From Stutzerimonas stutzeri (GTDB taxonomy: Bacteria; Pseudomonadota; Gammaproteobacteria; Pseudomonadales; Pseudomonadaceae), in NCBI GenBank assembly GCA_002339675.1, contig DDKB01000022.1, positions 62,001-126,000 on the forward strand: a stretch of DNA of 64,000 nucleotides, in the 5' to 3' direction. How positions within the stretch are numbered: the stretch's first letter is position 1; each line of letters starts with the position of its first letter. Below the pieces are notes generated by a model that saw only the letters and a program-made list of their open reading frames with translations, was not told the origin of the DNA and made no database searches. Shown one piece after another: positions 6,919 to 15,638 of this stretch. Both the position numbers and the translations under genes were made by a program.

Positions 6919-9024
6919 TCATTGCCCGGCCTGCCAGTCGGTGAAGGTGCGGCCTTCGGCGGCCAGTTTTTCCAGCAGCGGCGCCGGCTTCCACCAGTCG
7001 CCGCACCGTGCGTGCAGTTCCTTGACCCGCGCCAGCACGGTGGCCAGGCCGACGCTGTCGGCATAGAACATCGGGCCACCACGGAAGGCCGGGAAGCCGT
7101 AGCCGTTCAGGTAGATGATGTCGATATCGCTGGAGCGCTGGGCGATGCCCTCTTCGAGGATCTTCGCGCCTTCGTTAACCAGCGCATAAATGGTCCGTTC
7201 GATGATGTATTGCTCATCCAGCTCGCGGCGCTCGATGCCCTTTTCCCGCGAAGCTGCTTCGAGCATAGGCGCCAGCTCAGGGTTCTCCAGCGGCGTGCGG
7301 TTGCCCGGCTCGTAGCGGTAGTAGCCGGCGCCGGTCTTCTGCCCGAGCATGCCGGCAGCGCAGAGCTTGTCGGAGACGGTGGGGAAATCCAGGTGCGCCG
7401 GCAGCGTCGCGCGCTGGCGCTTGCGGATCGCCTGGCCGATGTCGAGGCCGGAGAGGTCGCGCATGGCGAACGGTCCCATGGCCATGCCGAAATTGCGTAG
7501 CGCGCCGTCGACCTGCCCTGGCGTGGCACCCTCTTCCAGCAGGAATTCCGCCTCGCGGCCGTACTGGAAGACCATGCGGTTGCCGACGAAGCCGTCGCAG
7601 ACACCGACCACCACCGAGACCTTTTTCAGTTTCTTGCCGATGGCCATGGCGGTGGCGAGCACTTCGTGGCTGGTCTTCTCGCCGCGCACCACTTCCAGCA
7701 GGCGCATGACGTTGGCCGGGCTGAAGAAGTGCAGGCCGACCACGTCTTCCGGCCGCTTGGTGAAGGCGGCGATGGCGTTCAGGTCTAGCGATGAGGTGTT
7801 CGACGCGAGAATCGCACCGGGCTTGCACACCGCGTCCAGCTGTTCGAAAACCTGCTGCTTGACGCCCATTTCCTCGAAGACCGCTTCGACCACTACATCG
7901 GCATCGGCCAGCGCCGCGTACTCGGTGACGCCTTCGACCAACTTCAGGCGCTTTTCCATCGCGTCCTCGGTGAGGCTGCCGCGCTTGACGCTGGCCGCGT
8001 AGGTGTCACGAGCCCGCTGCAGGCCGCGCTGCAGCGCGTCTTCGTTGATCTCCAGCAGCTTCACCGGCACCCCGGCATTGGCGAAGCACAGGGCGATCCC
8101 GACGCCCATGGTGCCGCCGCCGATCACCGCAGCGGCGTTGATCGCCCGCGGTTTCACGTCGGCCGGCAGATCGTTGATCTTGCTCGCCTGGCGTTCGGCG
8201 AAGAAGGAATGGATCAGCGCACCGCGTTGCGGCGAGTTCAGGCATTCGGCGAACAGCTCGCGCTCGCGCTTGAGGCCTTCGGCCAGTGGCAGCTGGGTCG
8301 CCGCTTCGACTGCCGCAATGCAGCGCAGCGGCGAGAACAGCCCGGGCATGCGCTTGGCGACTTCGGCGTGCTTAGCGCGGATCAGCGCCTCGTTGTCGGC
8401 GCCTTCCAGGCCGAGGGTCTGCTCGCCAGTGCGACGCGGGCCGCGGTCGGCATTGAGCAGACGGCGCGCAAAACTGATACCCGCCTCGGCCAGCTCCCCG
8501 TCGAACAGCTCGTCGACGATGTTGTGCTCGACGGCCTCGGCTGCGCCGATGGGCGCGCCGCTGACGATCATGTCCAACGCCTTCTCGACACCTGCCAGAC
8601 GCGGCAGCCGCTGGGTGCCGCCTGCGCCGGGCAGCAGGCCCAGCTTCACTTCCGGCAGCCCGACTTTGGCGTCCCTGCGGGCAATACGGTAGTGGCAGCC
8701 CAGCGCGACTTCCAAACCACCACCCAGCGCAGTGCCATGAATGACGGCGACGCTCGGCTTGCTGCCGCCCTCGATGACCTCGATCACCTCCGGCAGGCTC
8801 GGCGCCTGGGGCGGCTTACCGAATTCCTTGATATCGGCGCCGGCAATAAAGGTATTGCCGTCGCAGGCCAGCACCACCGCGCGCACCTGCGCATTCGCTT
8901 CGGCGCGCTGAAACGCCTGTAACAGGCCCTCGCGCACCGCCTGGCCGAGCGCATTAACCGGTGGGTTGTTGACTGTGATCAGAGCGATTTCGCCCTGAAC
9001 TTCGAGCCGTACGGCGTCCGTCAT
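6919..9024 (-). CDS. Bifunctional enoyl-CoA hydratase / 3-hydroxyacyl-CoA dehydrogenase (FadB-like)
   Basis: Carries out hydration of 2-enoyl-CoA and NAD-dependent oxidation of the 3-hydroxyacyl-CoA. The protein is 701 aa. Residues about 1-190 are the crotonase domain (TFIAGADIKEF oxyanion-hole motif, LGGGLEVALGCHYRIA and LGLLPGAGGTQRLPR). Residues about 290-470 are the Rossmann 3HCDH domain (VIGGGTMGVGIALCFANAGV; GLHFFSPANVM), followed by 3HCDH C-terminal domains with VGNRM and AMRDLSGLDIG. It is shorter than and different from the FadB of the fadBA thiolase operon; no thiolase gene is adjacent. First gene of the operon with two acyl-CoA dehydrogenases, suggesting degradation of a specialised acyl-CoA; the substrate is unknown. 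Confidence 0.92.
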   Translation of the reverse strand: MTDAVRLEVQGEIALITVNNPPVNALGQAVREGLLQAFQRAEANAQVRAVVLACDGNTFIAGADIKEFGKPPQAPSLPEVIEVIEGGSKPSVAVIHGTALGGGLEVALGCHYRIARRDAKVGLPEVKLGLLPGAGGTQRLPRLAGVEKALDMIVSGAPIGAAEAVEHNIVDELFDGELAEAGISFARRLLNADRGPRRTGEQTLGLEGADNEALIRAKHAEVAKRMPGLFSPLRCIAAVEAATQLPLAEGLKRERELFAECLNSPQRGALIHSFFAERQASKINDLPADVKPRAINAAAVIGGGTMGVGIALCFANAGVPVKLLEINEDALQRGLQRARDTYAASVKRGSLTEDAMEKRLKLVEGVTEYAALADADVVVEAVFEEMGVKQQVFEQLDAVCKPGAILASNTSSLDLNAIAAFTKRPEDVVGLHFFSPANVMRLLEVVRGEKTSHEVLATAMAIGKKLKKVSVVVGVCDGFVGNRMVFQYGREAEFLLEEGATPGQVDGALRNFGMAMGPFAMRDLSGLDIGQAIRKRQRATLPAHLDFPTVSDKLCAAGMLGQKTGAGYYRYEPGNRTPLENPELAPMLEAASREKGIERRELDEQYIIERTIYALVNEGAKILEEGIAQRSSDIDIIYLNGYGFPAFRGGPMFYADSVGLATVLARVKELHARCGDWWKPAPLLEKLAAEGRTFTDWQAGQ

Positions 9025-9040
9025 GGCAGGCCTCCGCTTT

Positions 9041-9070
9041 GTGAAATGTGAATTGGATTTGTTATTTCAC
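9041..9070. promoter_or_regulatory. Inverted repeat upstream of FadB-like gene
   Basis: GTGAAAT (9041-9047) and ATTTCAC (9064-9070) form perfect seven-bp inverted arms separated by 16 bp, 17-46 nt upstream of the FadB-like start. On the coding strand the interval also contains AATAACAA, a match to the Hfq/Crc AAnAAnAA pattern. Could be an operator for a TetR/IclR-type regulator; no regulator is adjacent on this side. Confidence 0.35.
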
Positions 9071-9203
9071 GGAATCATGTTTCGCACAGCAGAATAGTTG
9101 AGTCATTTCCACATGTCGAGAGCCTGCCGCGAATCGCTCGGGCAAGCAAGCGCAGAGGGAAAATCAAATGGGAAAGGACGCCGCCCGGCGCAGTGTGGGT
9201 ATT

Positions 9204-10403
9204 TCAGGCGCGCGGGACGGCACCCAAGAGCTGGGGGTCGATGCGCAACAGGCGCACGGCGCGCGCCTCAGCCAGGCTCGCCACGCTGCTGGACGCCGGC
9301 AATTCCAGCAGCAGCCGGGACAGGTTGAGCACCAGCGCTTCGCGGCTGTGCACGCCCGCGCCGAGTGCGTAGAAGCCAGCAATCGCCTGGCGCAGCGCCA
9401 GTGGCAAGCGCCATTGCGCGCGCAGGGCCGAGCCGAAGCCTGCCGAGCGCTCACGCAGCAGCGGCTCGATCGCGCCGTCCGGGACCTCACCGCCGCTGTC
9501 GAGCCAGTCCTGCAGGCTGCGCAACAGCGCCAGTTCGCCAATGTTGTGCAGCAGCCCGGCGGTGTAGCACAGCTCGGCGTCGAGCTTGAGCCGTCGCGCC
9601 AACCACTCGGCCATACTGGCCGTGCCCTGCGCGTAGGCGGCAATCTGCTGCGCCTGGCTTGCCAGCCGCGGATCGGCCAGCATGGCGTTGCGCTGCGTGG
9701 CCATTTCCAGCACCAGGTTCAACGTGCGCTTGACCCCTAGCCGCGGCAGCGCCTGGCCAAGGGTCTGGCAGCTGAGGCCCTGATGTGATGCAGCGCTATT
9801 GGCCAGTCCGATCAGCCGAGCGGTGATCTGCGGATCACGCGCGAACTGTGCTTCCAGCGCGCCGAGGTCCAGGCTACCGGCGCTCAGGCAATCACCGACG
9901 GCGGCCTGTACGGAGGCGAGCAGCGGCGCGCCGCGATTGTGCTCGCGCATCCGGTCGAGAAACGCCTCCAGCGTCCCGCTGGGGGTGTCGGCGTGCGCCG
10001 GCGTAACGGCCGCCGATTGCGGCAGCAGTCGGTCGAGGCGCTGGCGCAGGTCGTCGAGATTGCAGGGTTTACCCAGATAACCTGCCAGGCGCAGGGGTCG
10101 CGCGGCCTGCACGCTGGCCAGGTCCATGCGCTCGCTGACAAGGATGCAGGCCAGCTTCTGGGTCGGCCCGTGGCGCCTGAGCTCCTGCAGCAATGCACGG
10201 CCGTCGAGACCATCCAGCTCCCCATCGGCGATCAGCAAGCTGGGCACCTGACGCTTGCACACCGTCAGCGCGGCGTGACCATCGTTCACCTGTACCACCC
10301 GCGCACCGGGACGCACCGCACGTACCAGCTGGCCGAGCTGGTCCGCCCGCCACGGCTCGCTGAAGGCGACCAGAACGAAGGAAAGGTGAGTGGTAAGCGA
10401 CAC
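9204..10403 (-). CDS. Receiver-like plus HDOD-domain protein
   Basis: Probable signal-transduction protein of 399 aa. Residues about 8-125 look like a degenerate CheY-type receiver domain (LLIADGELDGLDGRALLQELRR; LGKPCNLDDLRQRLDRL, the second giving the KP of receivers). Residues about 145-390 form an HDOD domain, a catalytically inactive relative of HD phosphohydrolases (LDLGALEAQFARDPQITARLIGL kept in short form: DPQITARLIGLANSA; LLHNIGELALLR). HDOD proteins are linked to motility, biofilm and cyclic-di-GMP-related control in pseudomonads. The start codon is GTG with a weak ribosome binding site, so the exact start is uncertain. Single gene, separated from gabD by the gabD terminator. Confidence 0.8.
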   Translation of the reverse strand: MSLTTHLSFVLVAFSEPWRADQLGQLVRAVRPGARVVQVNDGHAALTVCKRQVPSLLIADGELDGLDGRALLQELRRHGPTQKLACILVSERMDLASVQAARPLRLAGYLGKPCNLDDLRQRLDRLLPQSAAVTPAHADTPSGTLEAFLDRMREHNRGAPLLASVQAAVGDCLSAGSLDLGALEAQFARDPQITARLIGLANSAASHQGLSCQTLGQALPRLGVKRTLNLVLEMATQRNAMLADPRLASQAQQIAAYAQGTASMAEWLARRLKLDAELCYTAGLLHNIGELALLRSLQDWLDSGGEVPDGAIEPLLRERSAGFGSALRAQWRLPLALRQAIAGFYALGAGVHSREALVLNLSRLLLELPASSSVASLAEARAVRLLRIDPQLLGAVPRA

Positions 10404-10504
10404 AGAGCAGGCTCATCGGCGATACGACGCCGTCTCGATCGCAGCCCGCTCGCGGGGCCGCAGTACCGACACGGTTTGAAGGGATATTCTGGGGCGCCGA
10501 CGCC

Positions 10505-10534
10505 AAAAGAGCCAGCCCTGTAACAGGGCCGGCT
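10505..10534 (-). terminator. Rho-independent terminator of gabD
   Basis: On the minus strand AGCCGGCCCTG-TTA-CAGGGCTGGCT makes an eleven-bp stem (one G-T pair) and is followed by CTTTTGG. It lies 23 nt past the gabD stop codon. Confidence 0.8.
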
Positions 10535-10556
10535 CGTCTACAGCCGATAGTCGAAC

Positions 10557-12005
10557 CTAAAGGCCGAGGCAGAGGTACTTGATCTCGAGGTAATCCTCGA
10601 TGCCGTACTTGGAGCCTTCACGCCCCAGACCGGAGGACTTCACGCCGCCGAAAGGCGCCACCTCGGTGGAAATCATCCCGGTGTTAATGCCGATCATCCC
10701 CGACTCGATGGCCTCGGCCACGCGAAACACACGGCCCAGATCGCGGGCGTAGAAATAGGCCGCCAGGCCGAACTCGGTGTCGTTGGCCAGCGCAATACCC
10801 TCGGCCTCGTCTTCGAAGCGGAACAACGGCGCCAGCGGACCGAAGGTTTCCTCCTTGGCCACCTTGGCATCGTGCGGCACGTTGACCATCAGCGTCGGCT
10901 CGAAATAGCTGCCCCCCATCTGATGCGCCTTGCCACCGGTGACCACCTGCGCCCCGTTGGCGACGGCATCCTCGATGTGCTCCCGGACCTTGGCCGCCGC
11001 GCGGTCGTCGATCAGCGGGCCGATGTCGGTGCCCTCTTCCAGGCCATTGCCGACCTTGAGCTTCTCCACCGCCGCCTGGAATTTCCTGGCGAACTCGTCG
11101 TACACGCCGTTCTGCACATAGATGCGATTGACGCAGACGCAGGTCTGCCCGGCGTTGCGGTACTTGGACTGCATGGCGCCCTTGACCGCCTCGTCGAGGT
11201 CGGCATCGTCGAACACCAGGAACGGCGCGTTGCCGCCCAGCTCCAGCGAGACCTTCTTGATCCCCGGTGCGCACTGCGCCATCAGCTTGGCGCCGACTTC
11301 GGTGGAACCGGTGAAGCTGATCTTGCGTACCGTCGGGTTGGCAGTCAGCTCGTCGCCGATGTCGCCGGCCGACCCGGTGATCACGCTGAACACACCCTTG
11401 GGAATGCCCGCACGCTCGGCCAGCTCGGCCAGGGCCAGCGCGGAGAATGGCGTCTGGCTCGCCGGTTTGAGCACCATGGTGCAACCCGCCGCCAGCGCCG
11501 GCCCGGCCTTGCGGGTGATCATCGCCGCCGGGAAATTCCACGGGGTAATGGCCGCCGTGACGCCAATCGGCTGCTTGATCACGATGATGCGCTTGTCTTT
11601 CTGATGGCCCGGGATGGTGTCGCCATAGACGCGCTTGGCTTCTTCCGCGAACCACTCGATAAAGGAAGCGGCATAGGCGATCTCGCCCTTGGACTCGGCC
11701 AGCGGCTTGCCCTGCTCCAGCGTCATCAGCCGGCCCAGGTCGTCCTGGTTCTCCATCATCAGCTCGAACCAACGGCGCAGCTTCTGCGAACGCTCCTTGG
11801 CGGTCAGGTCGCGCCAGGCCGGCAGTGCGCGCTCGGCGGCCTCGATGGCGCGACGGGTCTCGGCCGCGCCCATCTTCGGCACGGTGCCCAGAATCTCGTT
11901 GCTGGCCGGGTTGTTAACCTTGATGGTCTGGCCGCTATCCGCATCCTGCCAGGCGCCGTCGATATAGGCCTGCTGGCGGAACAGCGTGGTGTCTTTGAGT
12001 TGCAT
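10557..12005 (-). CDS. gabD: NADP-dependent succinate-semialdehyde dehydrogenase
   Basis: Oxidises succinate semialdehyde to succinate, the last step of GABA breakdown; the best-known family member is E. coli GabD (482 aa, identical in length). The protein starts MQLKDTTLFRQQAYIDGAW. Visible motifs are PWNFPAAMITRKAGPALAAG (NADP site), FTGSTEVGAKLM, LELGGNAPFLVFDDAD (catalytic Glu) and NAGQTCVCVNRIYV, in which the first Cys is catalytic and the nearby Cys forms the redox pair known in GabD. A gabT aminotransferase, usually next door, is absent in this window; the gene ends at its own terminator and so is monocistronic here. Confidence 0.95.
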   Translation of the reverse strand: MQLKDTTLFRQQAYIDGAWQDADSGQTIKVNNPASNEILGTVPKMGAAETRRAIEAAERALPAWRDLTAKERSQKLRRWFELMMENQDDLGRLMTLEQGKPLAESKGEIAYAASFIEWFAEEAKRVYGDTIPGHQKDKRIIVIKQPIGVTAAITPWNFPAAMITRKAGPALAAGCTMVLKPASQTPFSALALAELAERAGIPKGVFSVITGSAGDIGDELTANPTVRKISFTGSTEVGAKLMAQCAPGIKKVSLELGGNAPFLVFDDADLDEAVKGAMQSKYRNAGQTCVCVNRIYVQNGVYDEFARKFQAAVEKLKVGNGLEEGTDIGPLIDDRAAAKVREHIEDAVANGAQVVTGGKAHQMGGSYFEPTLMVNVPHDAKVAKEETFGPLAPLFRFEDEAEGIALANDTEFGLAAYFYARDLGRVFRVAEAIESGMIGINTGMISTEVAPFGGVKSSGLGREGSKYGIEDYLEIKYLCLGL

Positions 12006-12291
12006 GGCAGTCTCCTGGAGCCGGCACCGGGCCGGGAAATGGACAGAGGCCGTCTGGCCTGAACAGGGCGATCGAGGGGACGCTCGACCGATCTACCTCA
12101 GAGCAACCACCGCCGGCAGGGTTCCTGTCGCGGGGTCGACCGTTTGAAATCCCGAACGGATGCTAGGCGCGAAAGCCCGTTCCCGGCAACACCATGTTCG
12201 GAAAAACTGACGCGTCATAGCCCAGCCTGATGGCCCACGCGCGTCGCCCGCTGCACATCCGTTATTCGGCCAGTGCACCGCCGAAGCGCCA
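12006..12291. other. Intergenic region upstream of gabD and tRNA-Arg
   Basis: No gene seen. It should hold the leftward gabD promoter, but no good -35/-10 pair was found. A short inverted repeat CCGTT...AACGG lies near 12140-12159; its role is unknown. Confidence 0.4.
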
Positions 12292-12320
12292 TGGACGACC
12301 GCGAGCGACATGCGTATGAT
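12292..12320 (+). promoter_or_regulatory. Promoter of tRNA-Arg(CCG)
   Basis: TGGACG (12292-12297) and TATGAT (12315-12320) are 17 bp apart, followed by the GC-rich TGCGCCCCGC discriminator typical of stringently controlled stable-RNA promoters. The mature tRNA begins 14 nt after the -10. Confidence 0.6.
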
Positions 12321-12333
12321 TGCGCCCCGCAAC

Positions 12334-12410
12334 GCATCCGTAGCTCAGCTGGATAGAGTACTGCCCTCCGAAGGCAGGGGTCGTGGGTTCGAATCCCGCC
12401 GGATGCGCCA
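12334..12410 (+). tRNA. tRNA-Arg (anticodon CCG)
   Basis: A 77-nt cloverleaf with CCA encoded. The acceptor arms GCATCCG and CGGATGC pair perfectly. The D-arm is AGCTCAGCTGGATAGAGT, the anticodon stem CTGCC/GGCAG closes the loop CTCCGAA with anticodon CCG at 12368-12370, and the T-arm GTGGGTTCGAATCCCGC is complete. It reads CGG codons. A strong terminator follows within 10 nt, so it is a single-gene unit. Confidence 0.97.
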
Positions 12411-12419
12411 GATAGCGAA

Positions 12420-12453
12420 AGGCCCCAGGTGAAAACCCGGGGCCTTTTTTTTT
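12420..12453 (+). terminator. Rho-independent terminator after tRNA-Arg
   Basis: GGCCCC...GGGGCC stem with an inner mismatched extension and an AAAA-containing loop, followed by nine T. Ten nt past the tRNA 3' end. Confidence 0.9.
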
Positions 12454-12475
12454 GGGCGTCACACCATCGCGGCGA

Positions 12476-13783
12476 TCAGACCTGCACGGCACCGATCGCC
12501 AGGGCGAAGGCCAGCATGGCCAGGCTCACGCCCCAGGCCCAGAAGAAGGTGAAGGCGATGTGTTTGCGTAATTCAACGCCGGCCAGGGCAAGCGCGAGGT
12601 AGACGCTCGGGACCACCGGGCTGATGGCGAAGCCGGTGTTTTCACCGATCAGCATGGCCCGTGCGACGGCCTCCAGCGGCACACCGGCGGCCACCGCGAC
12701 GTCGCGGATCACCGGTAGCAGGGCGAAGTAGTAGGCATCCGGGGAGAAGATCATGCCCAGCGGGACGCCGAAGGCACCCACTATCACGTGCAGAAACTGC
12801 GCCGAGCCGGCGGGCAGGATATCGATCAGCGCCAGCGCCATACCGTCGGACATCTTCGAGCCGGACAGCACGCCCAGCAGCACCGCCGCGGCCATCATCA
12901 CCAGCACCATCTGCAGCGCATCGAACGCGTGGGCCTTGAGGCGTTCGGCCTGGGCATCCAGCGAGCCGAAATTGAGCGGCAGCGCGATGCCCAGGCCGAC
13001 CATGAAGCAGGCGTACAACGGGAAGATGCCGGTGAACAGGCAGGCCAGGATCGCCCCTGTCAGCGCTACGTTGAGCCAGTAGCGCAGCGTCCGGGGCGAC
13101 AGCGCATGTTCACGCGGCTCCGGCTGGGTCGGCGCGAAGTCGATGGTCGCCGCGGCCCCCAGCGACACCGGCCGGTTACGCTGAGCGCGGCGAGCGAGCA
13201 GCACGGCAACGATCAGCATGCAGACCAGGCCGACCAGCTGAACCGGCAGCAACCCCAGCCACAATTCGGTGGCGTCCAGCCCGGATACCGCCGCCGCGCG
13301 TGCGGTGGTGCCACCCCAGGGCACCATGTTGCCGACCCCGGCGGTGGTGCCGACCAGACACAACAGCATCGCCGGGCTCATGTTCAGCCGCCGATACAGC
13401 GGTAGCAACGCCGGAATGGTCAACAGGAAGGTCGCCGCGCCCACGCCATCCAGATGCACCACGGCGGCGACGAGCACCGTGACCATGGCCACCGCCAGCG
13501 GCTTGCCGCCGGTGCTGCGGATCAACAGATTGACCAGCGGATCGAACAGCCCGCGGTCGCGCATGATGCCGAAGAACAGGATGGCGAAGAGAAACAACGC
13601 CGCGGTCGGTGCGACGGTAATCAATCCGCCCTTGATGAACTCGCCGATCTGCTGCGGGCTGAAGCCGGCCAGCAGGCAGATGGCGACGGGGATGGTGGTG
13701 AATGCCACCACCGGGCTGATCCGGCGCAGCAGAATCAGCACGATGATGCTGAGCATCATCAGAAAGCCCAGGGTCGTGATCAT
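12476..13783 (-). CDS. CitMHS-family citrate/carboxylate:proton symporter
   Basis: Polytopic inner-membrane transporter of 435 aa starting MITTLGFLMMLSIIVLILL, with about twelve hydrophobic segments. VHLDGVGAATFLLTIPALLPLYRRL and the GVGNMVPWGGTTARAAA region are characteristic of the CitMHS group (metal-citrate or proton-coupled citrate uptake), within the larger ion-transporter superfamily. It is the last gene of a unit with an AtuA-domain pair, suggesting uptake of the substrate that those proteins process. An AAAAACAA motif lies 16-23 nt upstream of the start and matches the Hfq/Crc target pattern. The transported acid cannot be told from sequence. Confidence 0.88.
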   Translation of the reverse strand: MITTLGFLMMLSIIVLILLRRISPVVAFTTIPVAICLLAGFSPQQIGEFIKGGLITVAPTAALFLFAILFFGIMRDRGLFDPLVNLLIRSTGGKPLAVAMVTVLVAAVVHLDGVGAATFLLTIPALLPLYRRLNMSPAMLLCLVGTTAGVGNMVPWGGTTARAAAVSGLDATELWLGLLPVQLVGLVCMLIVAVLLARRAQRNRPVSLGAAATIDFAPTQPEPREHALSPRTLRYWLNVALTGAILACLFTGIFPLYACFMVGLGIALPLNFGSLDAQAERLKAHAFDALQMVLVMMAAAVLLGVLSGSKMSDGMALALIDILPAGSAQFLHVIVGAFGVPLGMIFSPDAYYFALLPVIRDVAVAAGVPLEAVARAMLIGENTGFAISPVVPSVYLALALAGVELRKHIAFTFFWAWGVSLAMLAFALAIGAVQV

Positions 13784-13856
13784 GTGGGTTGCCTCGTCTT
13801 GTTTTTATAGTCGGGGCCGGCGTGCATCGCCGGCATGGGTACGGCGGATGCAGCGG

Positions 13857-14186
13857 TCAACCAGTCGGCGGCGCGGGCAAGCGCATCGACAGCAGCAGGT
13901 AACTCAGGCTCTTGCCGTGCCGGTCGAGCCCGGGGCTGCGGTTGACGCCCCCTTCCAGCGCATCCTCCAGGACGAAGTTCAGGACCCGGAGGTTGTCGAG
14001 CTCATAGCGGCGAACCTGGCTCGGCCGCCGCGTTGCGAAGTGCTCGGCGACGCGCTCGCAGGTCAGCTCGCGCTGCAGCCAGGCGTAATGCGCGTCGTTC
14101 AGCGGAAACACCGCGATGCTGAGGATGTTGCCCTTGTCGCCGGCACGGGCGTGGGCATAGTCGGCCAGGGTGACGAATGCACTCAT
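13857..14186 (-). CDS. AtuA-associated C-terminal-domain protein (stand-alone)
   Basis: Small protein of 109 aa starting MSAFVTLADYAHARAGDKGN. The RAGDKGN motif and overall pattern match the ferredoxin-fold domain that forms the C-terminal part of AtuA-like proteins; here it is a separate gene. Its ATG overlaps the stop of the upstream AtuA gene (TGATG), so the two are probably translated together and form one complex. Function is not established; AtuA was first linked to acyclic terpene utilisation in Pseudomonas. Confidence 0.8.
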   Translation of the reverse strand: MSAFVTLADYAHARAGDKGNILSIAVFPLNDAHYAWLQRELTCERVAEHFATRRPSQVRRYELDNLRVLNFVLEDALEGGVNRSPGLDRHGKSLSYLLLSMRLPAPPTG

Positions 14187-15538
14187 CAATACCACTCCAG
14201 GGACGTTTCGATTTCATCGCGGGGAATCAGAAAGCTTTGGGTGGTGATGCTTTCGCTGATATGCCGGCGCACCCCGCCGCCACCTGCCGGGCCATTGGTG
14301 TACAGCGATTCCACTTCACCCAGCAGCGCGTCGATCAGGTCTCGGTCCGGGTGCATGAGGCCGACGCGCACCCGGACGTCCTCAAGCTCCGGCGCGTGCT
14401 CCAGGCGCTGCGCCAGGTACTCGCCGCGGCTGTCGTTGAACAGGCTGGCGACGCCGGACAGGTCGATCCAGGGTTCGATCTGCGGCGCCAGTTGCGCGAA
14501 GCGCTGCAACAACACCTCCCGCGCCAGACGAGCGCGGGCCAGCGCCGCAGGGCCGGCATAGGAAATCTCCGCTTCGCCGAACCAGAGGCCGCGCAGGCCG
14601 ACCAGCCCCTTGAGGGTTTCCGGTTGCGGATGGCCCTGGATACCGCTGACGTCCACACGGTTCTCGCCCTGCTGGCGAACGCACGCCGTGCCCAGGTCGA
14701 GTACCACATCGGGCGTCAGGTAGCAGCGCGGATCATGGACCTCATAGAGCAGTTGCTCCCTGACGGTGCGCTCGTTGACGAAGCCACCGCTGCCGCGGGT
14801 CTTGGTGACCACCAGGCTGCCGTCTTCGCCGAGTTCGACGATGGGGCAGCCGAGGTTGGCCAGATCGGGCACATCCTTGAGGCCCGGATGGGCGAAATAG
14901 CCGCCGGTGACCTGGGTGCAGCATTCCAGCAGATGCCCGGCGACGGTGGCGACCGCCATCTTCTGCCAATCATCACGCGCCCAGCCGAGCCCGTGGCGCG
15001 CGGGCCCGACGGCCAGGGACGGGTCGGCAACGCGTCCGCAGAACACGATCTGCGCACCCTGTTCGAGCGCCTGCGTGATGCCGTCGGCGCCGGTATAGAC
15101 GTTGATCGACACCCGTCCTGCCGTTGGCAGATCGGCAGGCAGCCAGGGCTCCAGCGCTGCGGCGTCGGCTTGCAACAGGTCGTCGCCCAGCACGCAGGCG
15201 ATGCGCGTCTGCGGGTGACGGGCGCCGAGCAACCCGCGCAATCGCCGCGCGGCAGCCTGGGGATTGGCCGCACCGCCGTTGGTGATGATGGGTATGTGGT
15301 GCTCGAGGCAGATGTCGAGGATCGGCTCGATGAAATCGAACAGCCGCGCGGCATAGCCCTGGGCGGGATCGGCCTGCTTGCGCAGCTGCGCTTCGGCCAG
15401 GGTGCGCTCGGCCAGCAGTTCGAGCATCAGGTAGCGTTGGCCGCTGCGACCGGCCAGGTCCCGGGCCAGCCGCAGCGCGGCATCGGGACGGTCATTGGCG
15501 AAGCCGGCACCACAACCGATGTGGATGGTTCTTGTCAT
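14186..15538 (-). CDS. AtuA-family protein (DUF1446)
   Basis: Protein of 450 aa starting MTRTIHIGCGAGFANDRPDA, which carries the family N-terminal GxGFxNDR motif. It also contains IITNGGAANPQAAA, IFCGRVADPSLAVGP and TGGYFAHPGLKDVPDLA, all typical for the DUF1446/AtuA family. The biochemical function of the family is not settled. The ATG at 15538 is chosen over an upstream in-frame start because it matches the family. It leads an operon with the C-terminal AtuA partner and a CitMHS transporter, divergent from a LysR regulator 100 bp away, which argues for a small inducible unit that takes up and processes a carboxylic acid. Confidence 0.85.
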   Translation of the reverse strand: MTRTIHIGCGAGFANDRPDAALRLARDLAGRSGQRYLMLELLAERTLAEAQLRKQADPAQGYAARLFDFIEPILDICLEHHIPIITNGGAANPQAAARRLRGLLGARHPQTRIACVLGDDLLQADAAALEPWLPADLPTAGRVSINVYTGADGITQALEQGAQIVFCGRVADPSLAVGPARHGLGWARDDWQKMAVATVAGHLLECCTQVTGGYFAHPGLKDVPDLANLGCPIVELGEDGSLVVTKTRGSGGFVNERTVREQLLYEVHDPRCYLTPDVVLDLGTACVRQQGENRVDVSGIQGHPQPETLKGLVGLRGLWFGEAEISYAGPAALARARLAREVLLQRFAQLAPQIEPWIDLSGVASLFNDSRGEYLAQRLEHAPELEDVRVRVGLMHPDRDLIDALLGEVESLYTNGPAGGGGVRRHISESITTQSFLIPRDEIETSLEWY

Positions 15539-15638
15539 TAGGGCGCTCCACTGCGTTTGCCTGCATGGTGGCGCTGCGTCATTCTTCTGTGAATTCGAAA
15601 GGTGCAATCAATTGATCCATTATTTTTATAGGTAAGCC
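15539..15638. promoter_or_regulatory. Divergent promoter/operator region AtuA operon - LysR gene
   Basis: AT-rich 100-bp spacer. ATTC-N6-GAAT (15581-15594) and the palindrome ATCAATTGAT (15607-15616) are candidate binding sites for the divergent LysR protein, which in this family normally binds between the two genes. Assignment is inference. Confidence 0.45.
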
